64,000 nucleotides of DNA from NCBI GenBank assembly GCA_903912445.1, contig CAIWHP010000026.1:1-64000 (forward strand). The letters are read 5' to 3'. The notes below the pieces were generated by a model that ran no database searches, was not told where the DNA came from, and saw only the letters and a list, made by a program, of their open reading frames with translations. The DNA is from an uncultured Lentisphaerota bacterium (GTDB lineage Bacteria; Verrucomicrobiota; Kiritimatiellia; CAIQIC01). Positions within the stretch are counted from its first letter, which is position 1, and every line of letters begins with the position of its first letter. Below, piece after piece: positions 9,201-17,075 of this stretch. The position numbers were made by a program, and so were the translations under genes.

Positions 9201-10289
9201 CACGGCGTCGAATGTTTCGTCATGCTGGCGCAGATACGCGCGGATGTCCTCGGCGGGGGCCACAAAGCGCGTGGGATCGGGCAGCAGCTGGTCCGGCAGC
9301 TTGGCGAGCGCGCGCAACGGATAGGCCGGATCCGGGTGCAGCCAGACGACGCGGTCGATCTGCGGCACGAGCAGCAGCCGGCGGGCCAGCGCGAGGCTGT
9401 CGGGCCCGATGAGCAGCACGCGCCGCGCCGCGGATTTCTGCGCGAGCAACAGTGCGACGCGCTGCGCGGCGGGCTCGTCGTTGGGGAACGTCTCCACCAC
9501 GCCGGTGCCGGAGGTGAAGATATACTGGCCGCGGGCAGTGCCGTGGAGATAGCGCGCCTGCGGCGTCACAAACGCGCCGCGAAATTCCTCCGCGGGCATC
9601 AGCCGCGTCCAGCGCGCGAGGTCGTTGGCGCGCTGCCAGTCCGCACCGAGGCCCTGCCAGACCAGCGCCGCCAGCACGGCGGCCGCGATGGCGAGCACCG
9701 GGCGCCAGCCCGCGGTCGCCTGCAGGGCCGCCAGCGCCAGCAGGAGCGCGGCGGCCACCAGGAACGCGCCTTCCTCGGTGTAGCCCGCCGCCAGCCAGAG
9801 CGTGACGCCGGCCCCGCCCGCGGCGCTGCCCAGCGCCTCCCAGACGTAGACCCGCGCGACTGCCAGCCCCGGCGCGCGGCAGGCGAGCGTGAAGAGGAAG
9901 CCGGTGACCAGGCTGACCGGCGCGTTGGCCAGCGCGCCAAGGCCAAGCAGCGGCAGCCACGGGAAGGTCTCGTAGGCGGCGACGCCGGTCAGACCGCGCG
10001 CGTGGAGGAGCAGCCAGTGCTGGAGCAGGAACGCCGGCAGGTAGAGCAGCAGGCCGAGCGGCAGGCGTTTGGCCAGAGCCTCGAGCCAAGCCCCCCGACC
10101 GCGGCCGAGCAGCGCGCCGAACGCCAGCCAGGCCAGCCACGAGCTGAAGAACAGGCCGAGCGCAAACTCGTGGCCCTCGAACGCGGTCAGGAACGCGCGG
10201 AAGAGCAGCGTCTGCGCCACGAGCGCAAAAAAACCGAGCGCGCACAACCCGCCCCGCTGCGCCCACCGCTGGTGCCGTTCAGATAACAT
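6279..10289 (-). CDS. Giant fusion: membrane/spermidine-synthase-like, FMN-binding and NosR/NapH-like 4Fe-4S membrane module
   Basis: The protein has 1336 residues from the MLSERHQRW start. Residues about 10-265 are a multi-pass membrane block. About 285-480 resemble the Rossmann domain of spermidine synthases (RRVLLIGPDSLALARRLL near residue 295). A second membrane block spans about 560-790. An FMN_bind-like domain follows, with DGVSGATYTS near 940, whose Thr is the type that binds FMN covalently. Then come membrane helices with CGWLCPFGA (near 1073) and FWCRNLCPTGAFLG (near 1166), as in NosR/NapH, and CLQCDNCRKAG. The tail is charged. It looks like an electron-transfer scaffold fused to a methyltransferase/aminopropyltransferase-like membrane protein. 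The order is visible; the reaction is unknown. Confidence 0.75.
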   Translation of the reverse strand: MLSERHQRWAQRGGLCALGFFALVAQTLLFRAFLTAFEGHEFALGLFFSSWLAWLAFGALLGRGRGAWLEALAKRLPLGLLLYLPAFLLQHWLLLHARGLTGVAAYETFPWLPLLGLGALANAPVSLVTGFLFTLACRAPGLAVARVYVWEALGSAAGGAGVTLWLAAGYTEEGAFLVAAALLLALAALQATAGWRPVLAIAAAVLAALVWQGLGADWQRANDLARWTRLMPAEEFRGAFVTPQARYLHGTARGQYIFTSGTGVVETFPNDEPAAQRVALLLAQKSAARRVLLIGPDSLALARRLLLVPQIDRVVWLHPDPAYPLRALAKLPDQLLPDPTRFVAPAEDIRAYLRQHDETFDAVLLNLPDATTLVANRYLTREFFQLLKTRLGDKGVVAVRLTGGENFLGHELVALGASMLATVNSVFPRLALKPGDESWLFASTAGVLTEDALELGWRWHAIPGTKDLYPVEGIYAAMPADRIQFQWRAYRRAIEQSADPRTQKPMFCAGLPAFFSTPELHPLVNTDQRPLALLFNLLLLAKAQGWTLPEQFLSGVVRQWLAPALFGALAIYALLRHVFVRRTRRNRLGGAAESCVSTKLDQFMLLFTTGFVGMAASLLLMALYQLRFGALFLHVGLIGALFMLGLTLGGQGGAALAARWPGSQRVLLGLTMLAHLGLLAVIGCATEQLGAPAFWALFLVAGCFQGLYVPLALVRLQGEGASATAAGAAVAAFDNLGGALGGLLAGVLLLPVLGSFGTLLILAGFVVVNLLAKKRWPAAWTRAERGDFADRWARRLGYVLVGALLWLFAASWYARHLQELRARLTAVEAPELVELARELQPEAEITKEFITAPDGRTQTYLKLQHGTRTFFLIGSEALTPPVSGFGGPMKLALLLGGDGTLVDFRLVQHSETSSYLRRSTRWLASLKNRPLAVAEPLPQVDGVSGATYTSYAVLQTLREAGPVIAEKILHQEMTQRAAARARPATWRDYLFLVVMLLPLGLRWLPPRPLRVARWAWLVMLVSVVGYALNAQFSTHEISSLARGTWPALALTLPFLRIVGVPVLVALVGNYYCGWLCPFGAAQELAGAFWPRRWRLNPRKQVWRWTRWLKVGLLGAVLVAVVLGVHERVLRADVLMTFFSGFAERPVFLFACGVLVLSVFSGRFWCRNLCPTGAFLGWLGSWRPLYHAVPFIKPASCIYGVRRYDDLDCLQCDNCRKAGAQAVEEPATPRITARELGYVAAALLAAVLLVRLALAPPAEVSKDGKAATAEVPSIGQTNAAGAAVPDKPTPRPPPRTEPAAVTEKIREQIQKKNLSEHEAKYYKVRDTEPKQESEGAE

Positions 10290-10468
10290 CGGCGGGAGTA
10301 TAGCCGCTCGCCTAGTATGTTTCCAAGCACGCCGGAAAACTGCAGGTGCGAGCGCCCCTGCGACCCGGAAGACGTTCCCGCGAAAACGCACAGTCAGGCG
10401 GTTTGCGCAGCGGCAGAACGGGCTGCTCGCAAAGCTCCAGCGCAGCCAAGGCTTGGCTGGCGCCAGCC

Positions 10469-12538
10469 TCAACGTGCCAAGGAATCCAAGACGTCGACCA
10501 GCGTGCGGAGAAAGACCAACCCTTCCAACCGGGCCCACTGCCGTTCAAGCCCCAGCTTCTTCGTGTTGCTATCCGTGCCGACAAGCAACCCCGCAACAGT
10601 GGCAAAAACGGCCGGCTGCGTAGCGCAATGCAGCAAAGTGACCACAGACGAATCAGTCGTATCCGCCAGCGCGTGCAGTCGGTCCAGATTCTTCGTAACA
10701 GCCTCTTCCAGCAAGTCCAGCTCCAGCGGCGGTGGGTAATAGGCCGGAGGAAAGAACAAAAACCAGACCGTGGCGATGCACATCAGCAGCGTCTGGCGCT
10801 CTTGTTCATGCCACCTCTCAGCAAAAGCTTCAGCATACTCGATCAAGCCCTCGGAGGCTGCGTCGCATGCGTCGATCATGTCGATAGGATCGGGCAGCGC
10901 GTCGAGTGCCTGTTCAACACGTGCGTTGATGTCCTCGTCCGTCAACGGCGCGGCCGGCAACGGCGGCGCGGGCGACCGTACGGCGTCTTCCCAATCTGGA
11001 GCGAAGTCTTCCTGCGCTTCCTCAAAGGCCTCGTCCAACCCAGAGTCCGGCGCCGGCGCGCGGGGCGGCGGCGGAAAATCCAGTTCCGTCAGGCCGAGGT
11101 CGCGCAGCAGCCCGTTGATGTCCACAGCCACGCCCAGGCGGCGACAAGTCTGGTCATGGTGCCGCACGAGGCGTTTCATCAAGGCGACAAGCTTGGGCCG
11201 CAACCGCGGATCCAGCGCGGCTTCGCGCGGGGTGCGCCCGTCCAAGGCCGGCACCGCCTGATCGGCATAGGTGCTGACCATGGTGCGCGTCATCTGCAGT
11301 TCCAGTTCGCGTGGGTCTTTGCTGCCCTGTTCGGGCAGTTTGACCAACGACACGTTCATTTTGTATTGCGGAGCACACTCCAACAGCTCGGGCGGCACCA
11401 AGGCGGCATCAAATTTGGGCGCTTGTTTCTGGACCAACTGGCGCGAGACATCGTCCGTGCGTTCGCCCGCCAGTTCGACATCGGATCCGAACGCCCTTTC
11501 GAACGCGGCGCGCAACTGCGCAAAGCGTTGCCCCATGCCGCCCTTCAGGCAAAGATGTTCCGGCCCCAAGGCCACGTTGCCCAAGGTGGGTGTACCGGGC
11601 TGCAGTTCCGCAGGCGTGTCCGTCTTTTCGTCCAACCAAACCCAGCCTTGGATATAGCCTTCCTTGCGTTCTTCCGGGCTCACAGCTTCCGGCACCAGGG
11701 CTGGCAGCGCGGCGAGCCGGCGCGCCAGTTCCGCCGCCGGCGTGCGCAAGCGATAGACCGCCGTATGGAAGCTGACCGCCATCTGCGCGAACATGCGCTG
11801 CCGCAACCCCTCTTCGAGCGCGAGCAGCGCGCGATGCATCAACGCAAAATTCGTCTGCAACCAGAGGCGCAGCGCCGGCATCGCGACCGGCCCGCCCAGA
11901 TGCCGCACCACGGCACGGACCACCTCCTCCGGCACCAAGCCCTGACAGTCCGGGATGACGGTGGCCATCCCGTGCAGGCGTACGTACTGCGGCTGCGGAT
12001 AGGCCCAGGTCAACAGGGCGACAAAACGCATCGCCAAGCCCGCCAGCGAGCGATCCCTGACCACCAGCGGCGCCGCCGCCGGGTCGAGGAGGTCTGGCCC
12101 CTCGCATTGCTCCGCTCCCACGCGATGCAGCTCCAGCAGCACCACGCGCAGCTGTGCCTGACCGGCAAAAAGGACGCGCTCATCATTGGTCAGCCCGGCA
12201 TAGCCCGTGGCCTGCCACTGTTCGGCGAAAGTTTGTCCCGTGACATCACGGTCGAAGAAGCGCGCATGCACCGACCGTACGAAGAAGTCCAGTTCCTCCG
12301 CTTTGCGCCCCGACGGTACCGGATACGCCGTCCCCAGTTCAGCCGCCATGCGACGCATCACCTTGGGCGACAAACCATCCTCGATGGCCAGCGCCTGCAC
12401 ATAGTTGTCCGGACTGAACGGATTGTGGGGACACGCCGCCGGGCACGCCAGCTGCGTATTACGGCTGGCGCCGCACTCGGCCGACGCGATCTCGCGACCG
12501 AGCGCCGGACACCTGCGCTTTTTCTTGCCCTGGCCCAT
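10469..12538 (-). CDS. Large Cys-rich N-terminal protein, unknown function
   Basis: The 689-residue product starts at MGQGKKKRRCPALGREI, with GGAG placed well upstream. The first 35 residues carry Cys in a pattern (CPALG, AECGAS, ACPAACPHNPF) that suggests zinc binding. The long middle is helical. A TPREAALDPRLRPKLVALMKRLV segment around residue 440 recalls the helical repeat seen in some SEC-C-type and antitoxin-associated proteins. A Pro/Asp-rich linker (about 490-520) precedes a helical C-terminal domain. No enzyme family was recognised. It lies between the redox fusion and the AmmeMemoRadiSam genes on the same strand, with spacers of about 180-200 nt. Confidence 0.6.
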   Translation of the reverse strand: MGQGKKKRRCPALGREIASAECGASRNTQLACPAACPHNPFSPDNYVQALAIEDGLSPKVMRRMAAELGTAYPVPSGRKAEELDFFVRSVHARFFDRDVTGQTFAEQWQATGYAGLTNDERVLFAGQAQLRVVLLELHRVGAEQCEGPDLLDPAAAPLVVRDRSLAGLAMRFVALLTWAYPQPQYVRLHGMATVIPDCQGLVPEEVVRAVVRHLGGPVAMPALRLWLQTNFALMHRALLALEEGLRQRMFAQMAVSFHTAVYRLRTPAAELARRLAALPALVPEAVSPEERKEGYIQGWVWLDEKTDTPAELQPGTPTLGNVALGPEHLCLKGGMGQRFAQLRAAFERAFGSDVELAGERTDDVSRQLVQKQAPKFDAALVPPELLECAPQYKMNVSLVKLPEQGSKDPRELELQMTRTMVSTYADQAVPALDGRTPREAALDPRLRPKLVALMKRLVRHHDQTCRRLGVAVDINGLLRDLGLTELDFPPPPRAPAPDSGLDEAFEEAQEDFAPDWEDAVRSPAPPLPAAPLTDEDINARVEQALDALPDPIDMIDACDAASEGLIEYAEAFAERWHEQERQTLLMCIATVWFLFFPPAYYPPPLELDLLEEAVTKNLDRLHALADTTDSSVVTLLHCATQPAVFATVAGLLVGTDSNTKKLGLERQWARLEGLVFLRTLVDVLDSLAR

Positions 12539-12737
12539 ACTGTTGACTCCGCGTGTTAAGGATGCCGCGGCACCCAAACAAATCCTGCGCCCCCTGACAA
12601 GCCCGAACGCACTGCCACATCACGGCAGGGCGCCGGACGGAGCGCCGTCGATACAGTAGGAACACGCAGGTTCAGACTGGACCCAAGCACGGGACCACAG
12701 CAGAAAAGCGAAGAGCGCGGGGCGCTGCTGCACCCGT

Positions 12738-14246
12738 TCACTTTTCCTCGTGGAAGACGATGGCTTCGAAGACGAGGTAGCTGGCGCCTTCCTTCCAGGC
12801 ATCGGGCGGCAGGCCGGCTTTCTGCGACAGGTACGTCAGCGTCGTCGGCAAATCCCAGCCCTGCTCGGGCGCGACCTGCGGCAGGAAAACAGCGGAGCGG
12901 CCGTGCTTGATCAAGACCATGCCGTGTTTGCCGATGACGATGTCCTTCCAGGAGTTCACCGGCGCGGGCGGCGTGAGCGCGGAGATCTCGATGTGAATGC
13001 GCGGCATTTCCGCGGCGACGACGGGCGTGAAGCGCGTATCGGAAAAGGCGGAGTTCAGCGCCCGCTCCCGCACCACGTCCACCAGCGGGCGACGCGGTTC
13101 GATTTCGCCGATGCAGCCCCGCAGGTCGCCATCTTTGTGCAGCGTAACAAACGCGCCCATGTGTTTCTTCATCGCGGGCGTGACGGCGATGCCCAGCTCT
13201 TCGGGCTGTGGTTGCTTGCCGGTCTTGAGCTGCGCCTCGATCATGCCGCGCGCGAGCTTGAGCAGCGCCTTCTTATCGTCGGCGCTGAGCGGGTCCGCCG
13301 CTTCCGCCTGCGGCGTCGCGCCGGGCTCCCACGTGCCGGTGAAGGCGGCGCAGAGATAGCTGACGGAGTTCTGGAAATCGCCGGTGATGCGGCCGGAGGT
13401 GTCGTACTTCACCAGGTGCGCCGCGGCGTTCTTGGGCAACATCGCCAGCAGGAGGCCGATGGGGTCGTGGCCGCAGATCGTCGCGCCGGTCTGTGCGCAA
13501 TACGCACGGAACGCGGTCAGGTCTTTGGCCTTGATGGCCTCAAAGGCGCCGAGGTCGAGCTGCTTCAGGTTGGCCTCGATGTTCGTGCGGAACGGCTGGT
13601 AGCCGTAGTTGGGACCGAAGTGCGTGAAATCGGAGCTGGCGACGACGAGCGTCTGCGCATCCACGAGCGTATTGAGCACGCCGGCGATCCGCCGCGTGGC
13701 GGGCTCGTCGAGCTGGCCGACGACGATCGGCACGAGCTTGACCTCGCCCAGCGCCAGCTGCAGCAGCGGCAGCTGGATCTCGACGCTGTGCTCGCCGTGG
13801 CCGAAGGCGGCGGTGGTGACGAACGGCTGGCTGCGCAGCTTGGCGAGCGTTTCGACATCGAGCGGCAGCTCGCCGAGCGGCGTGGCCAGGTGCGTGCCCT
13901 CCGGCACCGCGATGGCGTCGGGCATCCGGATGCCGTGGCTCGGCCCCAGCACGATGACGCGGCTGAACTTCCGGCCCTGGACCAGCTTGGCGCCATGGGC
14001 GGCGACCGTGCCGGAATATTGGTAACCGGCGTGCGGCTGGATGAGCGCGCAGACGTTGGCCAGCGGCTCCGGCTGGGCGGCCGTAAAGTATCCGGTCAGC
14101 TCGCGCCGCAGCGCGTTGCTGTCGGCGGTGTACCAACGGCCGGCGATCTCGGACGGCAACACTTTTTTCGGTTTCATGTCAGTCTCCCCGCACGAGCACA
14201 ACAGGCCCGCGCCCAACAACAACAGCCATCCATTTGTCATTTTCAT
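12738..14246 (-). CDS. AmmeMemoRadiSam protein B-A fusion (MEMO plus AMMECR1)
   Basis: The 502-residue protein has a MEMO-type domain (about 30-295; VIVLGPSHGIRMPDA, FGHGEHSVEIQLPLLQ with conserved His residues). An AMMECR1 domain follows (about 310-495; GAFVTLHKDGDLRGCIGEIEP, AFSDTRFTPV). They correspond to AmmeMemoRadiSam proteins B and A, usually separate genes. From this start the N-terminus reads MKMTNGWLLLLGAGLLCSC, a lipoprotein-like signal with an LCSC lipobox at Cys19. However, an ATG at 14177 (MKPKKVLP) has GGGGAG at ideal spacing and would give a cytoplasmic protein, as usual for MEMO. The partner AmrS is two genes upstream in the same direction. The molecular role of the trio is not established. 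Confidence 0.85.
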   Translation of the reverse strand: MKMTNGWLLLLGAGLLCSCGETDMKPKKVLPSEIAGRWYTADSNALRRELTGYFTAAQPEPLANVCALIQPHAGYQYSGTVAAHGAKLVQGRKFSRVIVLGPSHGIRMPDAIAVPEGTHLATPLGELPLDVETLAKLRSQPFVTTAAFGHGEHSVEIQLPLLQLALGEVKLVPIVVGQLDEPATRRIAGVLNTLVDAQTLVVASSDFTHFGPNYGYQPFRTNIEANLKQLDLGAFEAIKAKDLTAFRAYCAQTGATICGHDPIGLLLAMLPKNAAAHLVKYDTSGRITGDFQNSVSYLCAAFTGTWEPGATPQAEAADPLSADDKKALLKLARGMIEAQLKTGKQPQPEELGIAVTPAMKKHMGAFVTLHKDGDLRGCIGEIEPRRPLVDVVRERALNSAFSDTRFTPVVAAEMPRIHIEISALTPPAPVNSWKDIVIGKHGMVLIKHGRSAVFLPQVAPEQGWDLPTTLTYLSQKAGLPPDAWKEGASYLVFEAIVFHEEK

Positions 14247-14297
14247 TTTGGCCCAGATTATCCGCCACCGATCCATCCAGACGAAACACCGGACAGA

Positions 14298-14365
14298 TTT
14301 GAACAAAAGACAACCAAGAGCACAAAGATTTTCGACTTGGTTATCTTTGTTTTCTTTTGTTCAAA
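14298..14365. repeat. Long intercistronic inverted repeat
   Basis: TTTGAACAAAAGA (14298-14310) is a perfect 13-bp complement of TCTTTTGTTCAAA (14353-14365), and CCAAG/CTTGG pair further inside. On the transcribed minus strand it lies between the Tat microprotein stop and the AmrB-AmrA start. A run of U does not follow, so it is not a simple terminator. The sequence resembles the 'accaagagcacaaag' debris seen in PVC intergenic DNA; it could tune relative expression of the two cistrons. Confidence 0.6.
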
Positions 14366-14368
14366 AAT

Positions 14369-14563
14369 TTATCCCAGCCACCGACCCGGCTTTTTCAGGT
14401 CCTGCTCGTCCAGCGGCCGGACGGGGCCGGGATAGCGGCCGCCCCGGAGTGCGACCAGCCAGCGCACCGGCGGCTGCCTGCGGAACCACGTCCAGCCGCC
14501 CGCCGCCGCCGCGGCCAGCGCGGCGCCGCAGGCGCCGATGAAATGTCTGCGTTTCAGCTCCAT
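14369..14563 (-). CDS. Tat-signal microprotein of the AmmeMemoRadiSam cluster
   Basis: The 64-residue ORF starts MELKRRHFIGACGAALAAAAAG, a twin-arginine-type signal (KRRHFIG) plus hydrophobic stretch. A short tail follows: FRRQPPVRWLVALRGGRYPGPVRPLDEQDLKKPGRWLG. Its ATG overlaps the last 10 nt of amrS, so translation is coupled. The mature part would be about 40 residues and basic, with a conserved-looking YPGPVRPL-D segment. I do not know a named family. It may be a membrane-tethered peptide, or a peptide matured by the neighbouring radical SAM enzyme (speculation). The tight overlap and export signal argue that it is real. Confidence 0.6.
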   Translation of the reverse strand: MELKRRHFIGACGAALAAAAAGGWTWFRRQPPVRWLVALRGGRYPGPVRPLDEQDLKKPGRWLG

Positions 14564-15531
14564 ACGCCGTAGATCTCCGTGCCACAGTCGGGACATTTGC
14601 CGTCGCGCAGCCGGTTTTCCAGCACGCTGAAGCCGGTGCGCTTGACGAGCAGCTTGCCGCACTTGGGGCAAGCGGTGTTCGCGCCGTCGGGTTCAAGGAC
14701 GTTGCCCAGGTAAACGAAATGCAGGCCGGCGGCGCGGGCGATGTCGCGGGCGCGGCGCAGCGTCTCCACCGGCGTCGGCGGCAGATGCGCCAGCTTGTGC
14801 TGCGGGTGGAACGCCGAGAAATGCAGCGGCACGTCGCGGCCGGCATACTGCACGATCCAGTCGCAAAGTTTTTTCAGGTCGGCGTCGCTGTCGTTGAGCG
14901 TCGTGACGATCAGGTGGACGATTTCGACGTGCAGTTTCAGCTCCCGGGCCAGCACGATGGTGTCGAGGACCGGCTTCAGGGTCGCATCGCACACCTCGCG
15001 GTAGAACTTATCGCTCAGCGCCTTCAGGTCGATGCGCGCCACGTCCGTCACGCGGAACAGTTCGCGCGCCGGGGCCGGATTGATGTAGCCGGCGGTGACG
15101 AGGATGGACTTCAGCCCCGCCGCGCGCGCCGCCGTGCAGGTGTCTAGCGTGTATTCGTAATAGATCACCGGATCGGTGTAGGTGAACGAGAGCGACGGGC
15201 AGCGGTTCTGCCGCGCCAGCTCGACCAGGCGTGCCGGCGGCGCCTCCGCGGCCGTGACCTCCTCCGGGTTGCGCTGGGAAATTTCCCAGTTCTGGCAGTT
15301 CTTGCAGTGCAGGTTGCAGCCGACCGTCGCCAGCGAGAGCGTCGGGGTGCCCGGCAGGAAATGGAAGACCGGCTTTTTTTCGATGGGATCGATGTGCAGC
15401 GTGCACGGATAGCCGTAGGTCACCGCGCGCAGCCGGCCGTCGAGGTTGACGCGCACCCGGCAATCGCCGCGGCCCCCGGGCGCGATCTCGCAGGCCCGCG
15501 GGCACAGTTCACATTGGATAATGGCGGCCAT
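14554..15531 (-). CDS. amrS: AmmeMemoRadiSam system radical SAM enzyme
   Basis: The 325-residue enzyme belongs to the PflA-like radical SAM group called AmrS. The N-terminal CELCPRACEIAPGGRGDCRVR cysteine cluster and CNLHCKNCQNW (CxxxCxxC, Cys72, 76, 79) bind Fe-S centres. SFTYTDPVIYYEYTLDT and HFSAFHPQHKL are family signatures. A C-terminal CPKCG...CPDCG pair forms a zinc-ribbon-like end. GGTGAG sits just before the ATG. It is first in a run with the Tat microprotein (10-nt overlap) and the B-A fusion. The family is defined by co-occurrence; its substrate is unknown. Confidence 0.92.
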   Translation of the reverse strand: MAAIIQCELCPRACEIAPGGRGDCRVRVNLDGRLRAVTYGYPCTLHIDPIEKKPVFHFLPGTPTLSLATVGCNLHCKNCQNWEISQRNPEEVTAAEAPPARLVELARQNRCPSLSFTYTDPVIYYEYTLDTCTAARAAGLKSILVTAGYINPAPARELFRVTDVARIDLKALSDKFYREVCDATLKPVLDTIVLARELKLHVEIVHLIVTTLNDSDADLKKLCDWIVQYAGRDVPLHFSAFHPQHKLAHLPPTPVETLRRARDIARAAGLHFVYLGNVLEPDGANTACPKCGKLLVKRTGFSVLENRLRDGKCPDCGTEIYGVWS

Positions 15532-15552
15532 AGCTCACCGCCCAGCATACCG

Positions 15553-16830
15553 TCATTTCGGCAGCGCGCCAGCCGCGGCGAGGCCCGCCAGCCAGCCGCT
15601 GGCGAAGGCCCATTGGAGATTGAAGCCGCCGCAGGGCCCGTCGATGTCGAGCACCTCGCCGGCGAAGTAGAGACCCCAGAGCTTCTCGCTTTCGAGCGTC
15701 TCAGGGGTGATGTCGCGCAGGGCGATGCCGCCGCGCACGACCATCGCGCGCTTGAAGCCCTCGGTGTCGCGCGCGGTCAGCAGCAGGCCATGCAGCAGGC
15801 CGACGAGCTGGTCGCGGATCGTGCCCGGCAGCACGGCGGCGATGACCTCCGGCTCCGCGCCCGCGAGCGCGAGCAGTTGCCGCGCGAACGAATGCGGCAG
15901 CCCGACATCCTCCGAGAGCAGGTTGACGAGCATTTTCTTGCCGGCACGTGTCCGCCATTCGTCGAACCGCTGCAGCGTCTCGGCCGCCGTTTCCTTCGGC
16001 AGCAGGTCCAAGCGCAGCGGCACGGCAAATTGTTTCGTCAGCAAGCGGGCGATCGCGCCGGACATATCGAGCACCGCCGGCCCGGAGATGCCGTTGTGCG
16101 TGAAGAGCAGGTCGCCGCGCAGGCCTTCCCGGGAATGGCCGGGCAATTCGATCCACACCCGCACATCCGAAAGCGAGACCCCGGCCAGGTCGCCCGGCCA
16201 ACGCTCGCGCGTGATGATCGGCACCAAGGCGGGCGCGAGCTGGGCCATCGTATGCCCCACCGACCGCGCCAGCGCGTAGCCGGAATCGTTGCCACCCAGC
16301 GCCGGATAGCCGCAGCTGCCCGTCGCGATGACCACCGCGTCCGCCAGCATGCTGCCCTTGCTCAATTTGACGCCGCCCACCCGGTCGCCGGTGCGGATCA
16401 GCTCGACGACCTGCATGTTCGTCATGACCTTGACCTTGCAGCGCACGGCCTCGGCCTGCAGCGCGTCCCGGACCTGCGTTGCGTTCTCGCAGACCGGATA
16501 GACGCGCACGCCCTCGGGCGCATGGGTCGGCACGCCGATGGACGCGAGAAATTCGCGAAACAGGACCGAGCCCATCACGCTGAGCGCCGGCTCGGCAAAA
16601 CGCCCTTGCCGGCCCAGCTTGTCCATGAAGACCTCGTTCGCCAGCGTGTTGGTGATGTTGCTCCGGCCTCCGCCGCTGGCGCAAAGCTTCAGCCCCGGCT
16701 CCGGCATCCGCTCGAGAAGCGTCACCTTCGCGCCATGGCGCGCCGCCGCGATGGCGGCCATCAGCCCTGCCGGCCCGCCGCCGAGCACCAGAATTTCTTT
16801 CTTCTTAGTCTTTGTTGTTTTTGCAGCCAT
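15553..16830 (-). CDS. BaiN/HI0933-type NAD(P)/FAD-dependent oxidoreductase
   Basis: The 425-residue flavoprotein begins with a dinucleotide-binding motif ILVLGGGPAGLMAAIAAARHGAKVTLLE. It carries ASGGGRSNITNT, ATGSCGYPALGGNDSGYALA and LLFTHNGISGPAVLDMS, and the C-terminal GLYFAGEVLDIDGPCGGFNLQWAFASGWLAG. All are signatures of the HI0933/YhiN/BaiN family of about 400 residues. The physiological substrate of most members is unknown. I choose the ATG at 16830; an in-frame TTG five codons upstream is possible. It lies 21 nt upstream of amrS on the same strand, so it may lead that operon and supply reducing chemistry (inference). Confidence 0.9.
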   Translation of the reverse strand: MAAKTTKTKKKEILVLGGGPAGLMAAIAAARHGAKVTLLERMPEPGLKLCASGGGRSNITNTLANEVFMDKLGRQGRFAEPALSVMGSVLFREFLASIGVPTHAPEGVRVYPVCENATQVRDALQAEAVRCKVKVMTNMQVVELIRTGDRVGGVKLSKGSMLADAVVIATGSCGYPALGGNDSGYALARSVGHTMAQLAPALVPIITRERWPGDLAGVSLSDVRVWIELPGHSREGLRGDLLFTHNGISGPAVLDMSGAIARLLTKQFAVPLRLDLLPKETAAETLQRFDEWRTRAGKKMLVNLLSEDVGLPHSFARQLLALAGAEPEVIAAVLPGTIRDQLVGLLHGLLLTARDTEGFKRAMVVRGGIALRDITPETLESEKLWGLYFAGEVLDIDGPCGGFNLQWAFASGWLAGLAAAGALPK

Positions 16831-17075
16831 AGCCCATCCCGCCAATCAGAAGCGTGCGAAACTTACACCATTTAAGCGAAAAAGCACCATAAATATGCCG
16901 CCGCTGGACGGGGGCTGCACGGAGCAAAACATGGCTGGCCTGAACGCCGCGAAGATCGTCGACGGCGCGTCGCCGACAAGCAGCAGGCCCTGCTCGATGC
17001 CTTCCTGCACCAGATGGCGGTCCACGCCCGCTCCCGCTGCCAGCCCTCAGCCGCCCCGTGCATGCCCTGTCTGAC

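Noticed and set aside
7185-10286. Long plus-strand reading frame of about 1033 codons
   Set aside because: It is antisense to the redox fusion gene. Its translation is a run of Arg, Gln, Ala and Glu without motifs, a by-product of high GC in a real gene on the other strand.
10346-12559. Plus-strand frame of about 737 codons
   Set aside because: Antisense shadow of the Cys-rich 689-residue gene. The opposite strand has a good ribosome-binding site and protein-like composition; this one is Arg/Gln rich with no recognisable domain.
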